A stretch of DNA of 64,000 bases from contig MTMI02000003.1 of NCBI GenBank assembly GCA_002011165.2, positions 62,001 to 126,000 on the forward strand. Reading direction: 5' to 3'. This DNA comes from Candidatus Mnemosynella biddleae. GTDB taxonomy: Archaea; Halobacteriota; Archaeoglobi; Mnemosynellales; Mnemosynellaceae. Below, piece after piece: positions 53,202-61,503 of this stretch (positions are counted from its first letter, which is position 1; each line of letters opens with the position of its first letter). The notes below the pieces were generated by a model that saw nothing but the letters and a program-made list of their open reading frames with translations, was not told the origin of the DNA and did no database searches. Made by a program: the position numbers and the translations under genes.

Positions 53202-54353
53202 TCAACCTCCCTTTGATATTGACTCAATAGCTTCCGCAAGTTTCTCGATCTCATCGAGAGTATTATACAGAGCGAAGGATGCTCTTACGCATCCTTCAAG
53301 CTTAAAATGCTTCATAGCCAAATGAGCGCAATGCTTTCCACTTCTTGTACAGATAGAGTGAAATTCATCGAGAAGAATCGAGACGTCATGAGAATGAAGA
53401 CCCTCGATATTGAATGAGACGATCGAATGAGATCTCTCAGAACTGCAGATGCTCATATTCTCAATTTCGGAGAGTCTATTAAAACATCTTTTTGTGAGTT
53501 CTCTGAGATGTCTCTCAATATTTCTCACTCCGATCTCTTCTAAAAGACTTAAAGATGCTCCAAGGGCTATCACACCCGGAATGTTCGGAGTTCCTGCCTC
53601 AAATCTCTGAGGAGGATCAACCAAGGTGAAAGAATCTTCCTTAACCTCTTCAACCACTCCCCCTCCAAGGAAAAGTGGAGGGTACTCCTCCGGATTTCTC
53701 ACAAATAGTATTCCAACTCCCTGAGGAGCGAGGAGACCCTTATGAGCTGAAATTGCCATAAAATCACATTTTATCTTCTTTAAATTAATCTCCACGTGTC
53801 CCGCAGTCTGAGCTGCGTCTACGAGCACGGGAATGCCATAAGAGGATGCAATCTCACAGATTTTCTCAATAGGCTGTAAATTTCCAAAAACGTTTGAAGC
53901 GTGAGTGATAGAAATGAGTGAGGTATCCTCTCTGATTTCTTTTTCAATATCCTCTGGATTGAGTTCAAAACCTCTCGGTCTAATTAGAGTTCTCTCTCTC
54001 GAATAAAATGGAAGAAGATTGGAGTTATGCTCCAAAACCGTCGTGATGATGTGCCCATGAGGTATGAAGTGTGCAACGAGGTTCACAGCTTCAGTTGTAT
54101 TTCTCACGAAGATTATCTGCTCTGGAGAGGCATTGAAAAAAGATGCAACCCTATCTCGAACCTCCTCATATCTTTCAGTTGTCTCTCTTGAGAGTTTATG
54201 AGCGCTCCTCCCATAGTTCGAAGAGAAATTGATGAAGAGATCCTCAATGGCTCTGATAGCTCTGAGAGGAGTTAAAGTTGTTGCAGCATTATCAAGATAT
54301 ATGAACCTCTCGAGCAGAGGAAACTCCCTTCTGATATCCTTAAGATTCACCAT
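53202..54353 (-). CDS. Cysteine desulfurase (SufS/CsdA type)
   Basis: The protein has 383 residues. The N-terminal FIYLDNAATTLTP and the PLP-lysine motif AISAHKGLLAPQGVG are present. The active Cys lies in CTRSGKHCAH near residue 340. It takes sulfur from cysteine for Fe-S cluster or thiolation pathways. The start at 54353 is preceded by a TATA-like CTTTTAAGT about 26-32 nt away. No SufBC or IscU scaffold gene is adjacent. Confidence 0.9.
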   Translation of the reverse strand: MVNLKDIRREFPLLERFIYLDNAATTLTPLRAIRAIEDLFINFSSNYGRSAHKLSRETTERYEEVRDRVASFFNASPEQIIFVRNTTEAVNLVAHFIPHGHIITTVLEHNSNLLPFYSRERTLIRPRGFELNPEDIEKEIREDTSLISITHASNVFGNLQPIEKICEIASSYGIPVLVDAAQTAGHVEINLKKIKCDFMAISAHKGLLAPQGVGILFVRNPEEYPPLFLGGGVVEEVKEDSFTLVDPPQRFEAGTPNIPGVIALGASLSLLEEIGVRNIERHLRELTKRCFNRLSEIENMSICSSERSHSIVSFNIEGLHSHDVSILLDEFHSICTRSGKHCAHLAMKHFKLEGCVRASFALYNTLDEIEKLAEAIESISKGG

Positions 54354-54443
54354 TCATGAATCGTATTTGAGAGGATACTTAAAAGCATTTTCACAAATCG
54401 AGAAAGGATAATTTTAAATTTCTTTTCGAAAGATTCTCTGAGT

Positions 54444-54593
54444 ATGAGAGTTGAACTTAAAGTAGATGAAAATGAGGTTCCTCTGAATGATTTCGTTCAG
54501 AGGCTTCTTGGAAATCTCTTAGATGGCATTATCAGATCGCTTCATGGAGTTAGAGAAGAGTGGAGTAAAGTGGAGTTGAGGGTGGAAAGATGA
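54444..54593 (+). CDS. 49-residue protein of unknown function, upstream of a radical SAM gene
   Basis: The short frame gives a basic-acidic protein with VELKVDENEVPLNDFVQRL and 'LHGVREEWSKVELRVER'. It is coupled to the radical SAM gene by an ATGA overlap at 54590. A TATA-like AATTTTAAATTTC (54409-54421) is 24-30 nt before the ATG, which suggests a real leaderless gene that leads the operon. I recognise no domain. It could be a small subunit or substrate of the enzyme. Confidence 0.65.
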   Translation: MRVELKVDENEVPLNDFVQRLLGNLLDGIIRSLHGVREEWSKVELRVER

Positions 54594-55630
54594 AGACTGC
54601 AAAACTGAAGAATTTTCTGCTAACTGAAGGTCTGAGGGTGGAAGTGGAAGTTGAGAGTAGAAAGGGAGGAGCGGGACCCACAGGGAGCTATCTTATCTTT
54701 GGAGACTCTATTGTGAATTTTGCAATAAATCCGGAGAGTCCATTGAAGTTAGTGAGGAGAGAGGACGGTTATTTCATCATTGCAGAAGAGGAAATTCCAG
54801 TGGAGCTTCCTCCCAAGCCAAAGTTTCATGAAGAGCTTTATGAAGGTATTCCGATGAAGATGATTGCAAGGAGACATGGAAAGGATGTTCTAGCTTCAAC
54901 TGTTCTCCAGAAGTGCATTCTAAAGGATCTCGGGAAAGGATGTAAATTCTGCGGAATAGAGCTCTCACTGAAAAGTGGGGACACTGTAGAAATGAAACTG
55001 CCGGAAATGCTTGCCGAGGTTTCAAGAACTGCGAAGAAGTATGGAGATGCAACACATGTAACTCTGACGACAGGAAAGTTTGAGGATGAGAGAGAGGAGA
55101 TAATAACTATGAGCAAAGTATCAGAAGCCGTAAATGATGCTTCCGGTATGCCCGTGCATGTTCAGATAACGCCTCCACAGAACGTTGAGCTATTGGAAGA
55201 GCTGAAGTGTGATACTCTTGGAATTCACATCGAGAGTTTCGATGAGAGTGTTCTCAAAAAAGTTGCTCCAGGGAAATTTGAGATGAGAGAGAGATTTGAG
55301 ATCGTTCTCAAAAAAGCTGTTGATATTTTCGGGGAATCTCAGGTCAGCACCTTTGTGATCCTCGGTCTTGGAGAGGATGAAATGAGAACGGTGGAGGGTT
55401 GTAGAAGACTTCTTGAACTTGGAGTCATTCCATATCTTGTTCCCTTCAGGAAGATAAGGGGAACCGAAATGGAGAATTATTCTCAACCATCTCCAGAATA
55501 CACAGAGAGGGTTCTCATAAGAGTTGCAGAGATGATGAAGAATTTTGGGGTTGATCCAAGAAGAAATAAAGCAGGGTGTGTTAAATGCGGAGGATGCTCT
55601 GCAATAGGAGAATACCTGAGGGAGGTGTGA
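54590..55630 (+). CDS. Radical SAM protein (MSMEG_0568-like family), beside marker 11
   Basis: The protein has 346 residues. The cluster cysteines are in KCILKDLGKGCKFCGIE: C-x8-C-x2-C rather than the canonical C-x3-C-x2-C. This wide spacing is what I recall for the MSMEG_0568 radical SAM group. A TIM-barrel region with THVTLTTGKFED and LGIHIESFDE follows, and four C-terminal cysteines (AGCVKCGGCS) may hold a second cluster. The substrate is unknown. It is coupled to the 49-residue gene before it and to marker 11 after it. Confidence 0.8.
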   Translation: MKTAKLKNFLLTEGLRVEVEVESRKGGAGPTGSYLIFGDSIVNFAINPESPLKLVRREDGYFIIAEEEIPVELPPKPKFHEELYEGIPMKMIARRHGKDVLASTVLQKCILKDLGKGCKFCGIELSLKSGDTVEMKLPEMLAEVSRTAKKYGDATHVTLTTGKFEDEREEIITMSKVSEAVNDASGMPVHVQITPPQNVELLEELKCDTLGIHIESFDESVLKKVAPGKFEMRERFEIVLKKAVDIFGESQVSTFVILGLGEDEMRTVEGCRRLLELGVIPYLVPFRKIRGTEMENYSQPSPEYTERVLIRVAEMMKNFGVDPRRNKAGCVKCGGCSAIGEYLREV

Positions 55631-55633
55631 TGT

Positions 55634-56611
55634 TTGCTAACAAGAGATGAGATAATCGAAAAAATTGGAGAGAGACCTTGGGTATCTCCTTACAAAAGGC
55701 TTGTCGCAGTTGCAGATGAGAAAAATCACGTGATTCAGCTCTATGAAGATCACGCAAGAGGTACATGTTTTGGAGGTGCGGGATGGGAAACTTATCACTA
55801 CTTCAGAACGAGTGAGCTTGTGATTGATGCGAGAAGAGACGGAGCAAGAAACGTCTTCACGATTAAAGTGGGGAAAGGTAAGCTTAATCTCATTCCCTCT
55901 TTCGCAGGGGCAGGAATAGAAGAAGCGGAGATCACAGAAGATGAGATCAGGGTTACCTACGCAGGTTTAGCTGGAGGAGGGGTTGCAGTCGCTTTAGCTA
56001 GAGGTCTCGCACCTGGGCCGAAAGGAGTTATAATTCACTCCATGGGAGGAGGGAGACAACTCGGAAGAGCGACCCTCATCTTTCCCAAAATGCTGAAAAT
56101 AACAGTAGGAGTGGATGACACGGATTCAGCAGGAGAGGGCGCCACGTGGGGTCTATGTAACGAAATAGGATATGAAATCTCAGAAAAGATGGGTGGAGTG
56201 GAGTATCTGCACCATACAATAGTTCAACTCTATCCAAAAGCTCCAAAAAAGACTACGAACTGCGTTTCAATAGCTCTAACTTTCGGAGTCCTTCCAGAAG
56301 TTGAAGAGAAGTTCATTGAGGAGATAAAGAGGATGTTCAAAGATAGAACTTCCTCAGATGAGACCGGAATGGCAATTTTCAGAGGAATAATTATTCCTGA
56401 GGAGCTGAAGAAATATGCCGATGAAGTGCGAAGGAGATTCGTTGAGATCGAAGAAACTGAGAGGGTTGCCTCAAACTGTAATGTGGAGCTTCATGAGATA
56501 ACAGGATCTGGAGGTCTCATTGGAGCTCTAGCAGCGATAGGGTATGCTGAGAGAACGGATGAAGCCGTAATTCCGGGAGTTCCTTTCGAGGAAGATGTGG
56601 GAAGAGATTAA
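55634..56611 (+). CDS. Methanogenesis marker protein 11
   Basis: The protein has 325 residues. The N-terminal half holds ARGTCFGGAGWETYHYF and LAGGGVAVALARGLAPG. The C-terminal half has the TiaS/TCKD-type motif VGVDDTDSAGEGATWGL. This two-part structure matches marker 11 (TIGR03280). The start is TTG at 55634, with GGAGGTG six bases upstream; no in-frame ATG is near. Marker 11 is mainly known from organisms with methyl-CoM reductase, and its function is unproven. It is coupled with the radical SAM gene. Confidence 0.85.
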   Translation: MLTRDEIIEKIGERPWVSPYKRLVAVADEKNHVIQLYEDHARGTCFGGAGWETYHYFRTSELVIDARRDGARNVFTIKVGKGKLNLIPSFAGAGIEEAEITEDEIRVTYAGLAGGGVAVALARGLAPGPKGVIIHSMGGGRQLGRATLIFPKMLKITVGVDDTDSAGEGATWGLCNEIGYEISEKMGGVEYLHHTIVQLYPKAPKKTTNCVSIALTFGVLPEVEEKFIEEIKRMFKDRTSSDETGMAIFRGIIIPEELKKYADEVRRRFVEIEETERVASNCNVELHEITGSGGLIGALAAIGYAERTDEAVIPGVPFEEDVGRD

Positions 56612-56933
56612 GAAAAAGAGAGAACTGAAGCCCGAGTTCGAAAAGTGGATAATTGAGAGATATGGTAAGAGAGGGGAGAGAGCTATTAAAGCGGTGAGAG
56701 AGGGAAGAGTTAAGAGATACAAGGATTATTTTGTTGTCGTCGGAAAGGAAGACGAGTACATTGTGGAGGATGATTTCTGCACGTGCAAGGATTTTCTATA
56801 TCGAGGAGAGGAGTGCTGGCACAGCATCGCAGTTAAAATAGCAGAAGCAACCGGAGAATACGACTACTTCGATGTGTGGTATCAGGATCTCAGAGAGATA
56901 CTTCCCAGGAGGGGAAGAGGACGAAGAGAATAG
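56595..56933 (+). CDS. SWIM zinc-finger protein
   Basis: The protein has 112 residues. A SWIM motif, CTCKDFLYRGEECWH (CxCx(n)CxH), lies near residue 65, after an N-terminal helical region and a short beta stretch (RYKDYFVVVGKEDEYIVED). SWIM domains bind nucleic acid or other proteins. Its start overlaps the end of marker 11 by 17 bases and its end overlaps the TrmO-dUTPase gene. The C-terminal tail RRGRGRRE is basic. Confidence 0.82.
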   Translation: MWEEIKKKRELKPEFEKWIIERYGKRGERAIKAVREGRVKRYKDYFVVVGKEDEYIVEDDFCTCKDFLYRGEECWHSIAVKIAEATGEYDYFDVWYQDLREILPRRGRGRRE

Positions 56934-57772
56934 GAATTGTGAAGAAGAGAAGAGATCACGAAGAGATCATCTTGGAAGAGGAGTTCAGAGAAGGGCTGGA
57001 TGGAATAAAAGAAGGAGACTACCTCTGGATTCTCTATCAATTCCACAAATGCGAGTCATACGTTCTTAAAGAGCATCCGAAAGGTGATAAAAAGAGAGAA
57101 AGAAGAGGTATTTTCTCGCTCAGAGGTCCAAGAAGACCCAATTTTATAGGTATGAGTCTCGTGAGGGTTCTCAATGTTGATTTAGAAGGAGGTGTTCTAA
57201 GAGTGAAGGGATTAGATGCTCTTGACGAATCTCCAGTTATAGATTTGAAACCATACTCTCCGCTTTACGATTCGATTTCCCATCTAATCTCTGGAGATGA
57301 ACTTAGAGAGCTTATTGAAAGAGGAATTGTAAGCAATCTGATAGACGAGAGGCAGATCCAACCAAATGGAATTGAGCTCACCTTAGAGTCAATTTACGAG
57401 CTCGAATCAAGTGGAGTGATAGATTACGATAACTCCTCAAGAAGGATTCCAGAAGGAAGAAGAATCGAGTTTGAGGATGAGGTTCACCTCCCTTCTGGAT
57501 GCTACAGAATCAGATTCAATGAAATAGTGAGTATTCCAAAGAACATTGTCGCTATTGCAAGACCGAGATCTTCACTCCTGAGATCGGGTGCAACAGTTGA
57601 AACAGCGGTGTGGGACTCGGGATACCGAGGAAGGAGTGAAGCTCTTCTCATTATCTTTAATCCTCATGGATTGACGCTCAAGAAAAACGCAAGGCTTATT
57701 CAGCTTCTCTTCTTCCACCTTGGAAAGGAGGTCAACGGATATTCTGGAAAATACCAGAATGAGAATCTCTGA
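56876..57772 (+). CDS. TrmO (tRNA N6-t6A methyltransferase)-dUTPase fusion
   Basis: One open frame of 298 residues holds two domains. Residues about 18-133 are TsaA/TrmO-like: EEFREGLDGIKEGDYLWILY, RGIFSLRGPRRPNFIG, DESPVIDLKPYSP. Residues about 137-298 are an archaeal dUTPase/dCTP-deaminase: ISGDELRELIERG, IQPNGIELTL, ARPRSSLLR and VWDSGYRGRSEALL. No ATG, GTG or TTG lies at the junction, so separate translation of the second domain seems unlikely. The start is a GTG at 56876 inside the SWIM gene and is uncertain. TrmO methylates t6A37; dUTPase keeps dUTP out of DNA. Confidence 0.78.
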   Translation: MVSGSQRDTSQEGKRTKRIGIVKKRRDHEEIILEEEFREGLDGIKEGDYLWILYQFHKCESYVLKEHPKGDKKRERRGIFSLRGPRRPNFIGMSLVRVLNVDLEGGVLRVKGLDALDESPVIDLKPYSPLYDSISHLISGDELRELIERGIVSNLIDERQIQPNGIELTLESIYELESSGVIDYDNSSRRIPEGRRIEFEDEVHLPSGCYRIRFNEIVSIPKNIVAIARPRSSLLRSGATVETAVWDSGYRGRSEALLIIFNPHGLTLKKNARLIQLLFFHLGKEVNGYSGKYQNENL

Positions 57773-59066
57773 TTTTCTTAACAATTTCTCTTTTCTTCCT
57801 TAGAGCTTTTTCAAACGCTCCATCCACCTTTTTCTTCATCTCTTCCTCATTTCTCTGAGCGTGAATTCCTACAAGCTTCTTGATCGGAGTATAAGGAGAC
57901 TCTCGGAAGAATGGTTCGATCTTTCTCACTCCTCTCTCTGAGATCATCTCAACTCCTTCTCCTTCTGAGACTTTTCCTACAATTTCACATCTCACATTAG
58001 ATTTCCGAATTGCCATCATAATCTCATCTGCGTCTTCTTCAGAAGCTGTGAGAAGAAGCATATCAAGAGAGACCCCGAGATAGTCTATTTCAAGAGCTTT
58101 GAGCATTTCAAAAACATCTTCATCCACAAGCTCTATGATCTTCTCTTCCTCGAAACTCAACTTCACTGAATTGGAGTTTGAGATCTCCCAAGCATCTCCC
58201 CTTATCCCTCCATTCGTTATGTCTGTCATCGCATGAACCTTTTCAATCGTTCCGCTTCTAAAAAGAGACTCACATGCCAAGAGAAACTTCACATTTAGTG
58301 TTTTCTCCACAACTTCAAAGAAACCGTTGTAGATTGCAGTGGTTGCAATTGTTCCTCCTCCTGCACCTTCACTGAGAATTATCACATCACCTTCCCTTAC
58401 CCCTCTCCTTGGAGTGAGCTTTCTGACTATACCAACTGCACCCACACATCCGCTCATTCTTTCCCCTATTACCATATCTCCTCCGATTCTCAGAGTGCTC
58501 CCAGCAACGACAGGAACTCCTACGAGCTCCGAGACAGCAGAGATTCCAGCAATATGATCAAAGAGCTTTCCCACGTCTCCGTCATCGGCTATGTGAATAT
58601 CAGAGAAGAGAGCGACTGGTTGAGCTCCCATGACGTAAACATCTCTTAAAGTTGCTCTCGTGGCATGAAATCCTGCTAAGAAGGGGAAATCGCTCAATCT
58701 GCTATGAATCCCATCTACTGAAATTGCGAGAGTTACTCCATCACACTTCACTACTCCAGAGTCATCGAGCTCTGATGGTGAAATCTCAGACTTTACCTCA
58801 AGCATTTCTGCAATTTTTCTGTGCACATAGAAATCCCCTCTTCCTCTCGAACCGACTCCAAAGTCACCCATGGAAACTCCTGATCTTGGATAATCGAAGA
58901 TTGACCCTCTTGCAGAAGATGAGATTTTTACCTCATGCAAGATTGCTATAGCAAATTCTCTCGCTTTCTCCTCATCAATATCCTTTATCTCTAGAATCCT
59001 CTCCTTAAGAATCTCAACTGCGTTCTCTTTCTCCAAGATTCTTCTGGCATAACCTTCAAGATCCAT
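57732..59066 (-). CDS. AIR synthase-related protein (HypE/marker-2 superfamily)
   Basis: The protein has 444 residues from the ATG at 59066. After about 55 helical residues it has the AIRS fold: SMGDFGVGSRGRGDFYVHR, the substrate loop KCDGVTLAISVDGIHSR, and then MTDITNGGIRGDAWE. It is larger than PurM or HypE. ATP-dependent phosphorylation of an unknown substrate is expected from the fold. Its start overlaps the HisH stop on the same strand by 11 bases; the longer frame to 59084 is less likely. Its 3' end overlaps the convergent TrmO-dUTPase gene by 41 bases. Confidence 0.82.
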   Translation of the reverse strand: MDLEGYARRILEKENAVEILKERILEIKDIDEEKAREFAIAILHEVKISSSARGSIFDYPRSGVSMGDFGVGSRGRGDFYVHRKIAEMLEVKSEISPSELDDSGVVKCDGVTLAISVDGIHSRLSDFPFLAGFHATRATLRDVYVMGAQPVALFSDIHIADDGDVGKLFDHIAGISAVSELVGVPVVAGSTLRIGGDMVIGERMSGCVGAVGIVRKLTPRRGVREGDVIILSEGAGGGTIATTAIYNGFFEVVEKTLNVKFLLACESLFRSGTIEKVHAMTDITNGGIRGDAWEISNSNSVKLSFEEEKIIELVDEDVFEMLKALEIDYLGVSLDMLLLTASEEDADEIMMAIRKSNVRCEIVGKVSEGEGVEMISERGVRKIEPFFRESPYTPIKKLVGIHAQRNEEEMKKKVDGAFEKALRKKREIVKKIRDSHSGIFQNIR

Positions 59067-59673
59067 CCCTGCACATCTCCGCAAAGTTCTTTATGACTCT
59101 CAAACCGCTTTTTCCGCTCTTCTCAGGATGAAACTGAGTGCCCATGACATTTTCCTTTGAGACGGCAGCGTCAAAGGTTGTTCCATAAGAACAGGTGGCT
59201 ATCGAGAACTCCTCGTTTGTCTTCAGATAATAGGAGTGCACAAAATAGAAATAGTCCTCTCTTTTCAATCCTTTGAATAAAGGATGATCCTTCAGTTTCA
59301 CAAGATTCCATCCCATGTGCGGAGTTTTCACATTCTGAAACCTTATGACTCCTCCGGGAATGACTCCAAGCCCTTCATGATGGCCTCCTTCCTCGCTCCA
59401 TTCCGCAAGCATCTGCATTCCCAAGCATATTCCGAGAAGAGGTTTCCCAGACTCTATGAACTCGTATAGAGCTTTTCTAAACGGCTTGTTCTTTTCCATT
59501 CCCTCGCTGAATGCTCCAACTCCCGGTAAAATTAGACCATCTGCCTTCTCAATCTCTTCAGGTTCTCTCGAAATTCTCACATCTGCTCCAGCATATTCAA
59601 GAGCTTTCCTCACACTTTTGAGGTTTCCGAGTCCGTAATCAACAACAACGATGAGCACATCAAGAAGTTTCAT
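59056..59673 (-). CDS. hisH: Imidazole glycerol phosphate synthase, glutaminase subunit
   Basis: The protein has 205 residues. It begins VVDYGLGNLKSVRKAL; the glutaminase Cys is in KPLLGICLGMQMLAEWSEE, and the His/Glu pair in GTQFHPEKSG. It supplies ammonia to HisF for histidine and AICAR synthesis. No other his gene is near. It lies between the PAPS-reductase-like gene (59674) and the AIR synthase-like gene with touching ends, so these three minus-strand genes are one operon. Confidence 0.93.
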   Translation of the reverse strand: MKLLDVLIVVVDYGLGNLKSVRKALEYAGADVRISREPEEIEKADGLILPGVGAFSEGMEKNKPFRKALYEFIESGKPLLGICLGMQMLAEWSEEGGHHEGLGVIPGGVIRFQNVKTPHMGWNLVKLKDHPLFKGLKREDYFYFVHSYYLKTNEEFSIATCSYGTTFDAAVSKENVMGTQFHPEKSGKSGLRVIKNFAEMCRDGS

Positions 59674-61425
59674 TCAGGAGGAATAAAAAACTAGCGGACA
59701 TGCTTCAATGCACTTACCGCAATGAGTGCAGTCTGAGGAGATCTTCAGTTCCCGATCAACTGAAATAGCATTCCGAGGACAATGAGAAATGCAAAGAGAA
59801 CATCTCAAACATTCCTCCGCTCTTCTGAGAGATGAGGTGATGAGATCAACGAGTTCAGAAGAGTTCTCCCCATAAGAAACTATTCTTCCAGAAGGAAAGA
59901 TGAGAGCTCGAGAATTTCCTCTTCTCACCAATATGTGATCGGAGAACTTCGAGACCTCACCAACCGGGCGAAGGAGCTCAGATGCTCTTTCTAGCTCTAT
60001 AGACTCAACCTTTTTCTCAGCGACTGCATCAATACAACTCCTTTTTCTCCTCTTTTTTCCTCCCTCAAATCTCCAGAGACCATCAGATATCCATCTTTCT
60101 GGCTTTCCTGTTCTCTTTGCGTAATTCTTCAACCATGAGAACCACTTCTCATGAAGCTCAGGATGAGTTATCCTTAAAATCTCGAAATCCGCAAGATCTG
60201 AAGCTGGACACATCCAGCATCCTATCCTTTCGTAACCCATTTCGTAAAGAGGGTTGTAGTCCGCTTTCTTCCAGAAAAGGTATAACCAGATTTCAAGAGC
60301 GTTCCAGCTCTGAACCGGAGACGCTGAGATCTGATTTCCCATCCAGAAGTTTTTCCAGACGTTTCCGCTCAGATATCTGATCTTCGATTCGTATTTCCTC
60401 TGACCAATGAAGCTAAGAGACGAGGAGAAGTTCTCTCTTATTAGTTTCGAGAGAGGTGCAAGCTTGCAGATCTTACAACACCATCTTCTGTTCACAGACG
60501 GAGGACCGAAAATTTCGAGAGCTTTCCAGAAGAGGTCTGAAGAGCTCATAAGGAGAGGTTTTCCAAAGAGTTCAGAGACTCTGAGAACATGTTCGAGAGT
60601 TTCGGGAAACTCCAAACCGGTGTCAACAAAGAGGATGCTGTAATCCTCTATGACCTGATCCACGAGAAGGAGAGTTGCCAGACTGTCCTTCCCTCCTGAA
60701 TATGAGACTGTTACTGGAAGAGAGAACTTCTTCGAGACCTTTTCAATGAATTCAAGAGCGCTCTTTTCAAGCCTTTCCAGCCTACTTGCATTTGCTTCAA
60801 TAACTTCCTTCCACGCAGAATCCTTTTTAGGTCTCTTCTTATTGAAAATACCCTTATGCCTCGTTTTTACAAAGATTCCTCCATTGAGCTCGTTCTCATC
60901 TTTCAGCGCCCTTCCAGTTGCGATGACTCTATCTCTGCACTTCACGATGACCTCGTCTCCTCCCCTCACTTCACTCGCAGAGATTACTCCTCTGCTCATA
61001 ACGTTGGCTCCTCTGAGGATTGGATCAAAAGCTCCCTCATCAACCTCCACAATTCCTTTTGAGGCATTCATCCATGAAGCTCCAGAAATTCTCGGAAGGA
61101 ACTCGTAACCATGATTGAACCTCAGATTTCCAACAACCTCACCGTCAACTATCACCTCATCCATTCTATCCTCGTAAGAGACTCTGTTCAAGAGAACTAT
61201 TTTCTTTGAGATTAGCTCCTCGTCTCCGAAGTTCTTTTTGACGGTTTCCCTCAGAATTCTCACATCCTCTGAAAATGCAACTCTCACATCTCCCGGAGGA
61301 GAGATGTTCACCTTATTTCCCTTATTTCCACAGAGATCACATCTTGAGGAGATGAGAGGAAGATTGCACTCCTGGCACCACCATAGTTTAAGAACTCCAA
61401 GATACATCCCTCTTATCCTCTTCAT
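59674..61425 (-). CDS. PAPS reductase-like PP-loop protein with zinc ribbon, PUA-like region and ferredoxin tail
   Basis: The protein has 583 residues in several parts. A zinc ribbon (CQECNLPL...CDLCG, Cys17, 20, 29, 32) comes first. A PUA-like region lies at about 125-195 (VEVDEGAFDPILRGANVM). An ATP-pyrophosphatase domain follows with the PP-loop SYSGGKDS (241-248) and cysteines in RRWCCKICKLAP and IGCWMCPAS. The C-terminus has two [4Fe-4S] motifs (CLRCSLCISHCP, CTHCGKCIEACP). The family is archaeal; a role in RNA thiolation or sulfur transfer fits the parts, but is not shown. TATA spacing favours an ATG at 61407 over 61425. Confidence 0.85.
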   Translation of the reverse strand: MKRIRGMYLGVLKLWWCQECNLPLISSRCDLCGNKGNKVNISPPGDVRVAFSEDVRILRETVKKNFGDEELISKKIVLLNRVSYEDRMDEVIVDGEVVGNLRFNHGYEFLPRISGASWMNASKGIVEVDEGAFDPILRGANVMSRGVISASEVRGGDEVIVKCRDRVIATGRALKDENELNGGIFVKTRHKGIFNKKRPKKDSAWKEVIEANASRLERLEKSALEFIEKVSKKFSLPVTVSYSGGKDSLATLLLVDQVIEDYSILFVDTGLEFPETLEHVLRVSELFGKPLLMSSSDLFWKALEIFGPPSVNRRWCCKICKLAPLSKLIRENFSSSLSFIGQRKYESKIRYLSGNVWKNFWMGNQISASPVQSWNALEIWLYLFWKKADYNPLYEMGYERIGCWMCPASDLADFEILRITHPELHEKWFSWLKNYAKRTGKPERWISDGLWRFEGGKKRRKRSCIDAVAEKKVESIELERASELLRPVGEVSKFSDHILVRRGNSRALIFPSGRIVSYGENSSELVDLITSSLRRAEECLRCSLCISHCPRNAISVDRELKISSDCTHCGKCIEACPLVFYSS

Positions 61426-61503
61426 CAGAAGGTTTTAAAAGTAGCGATGGAGAGAGGAAACATTATTAATTTTCATGTCCAAAATACGAGGAGAGGAGAT
61501 AAA

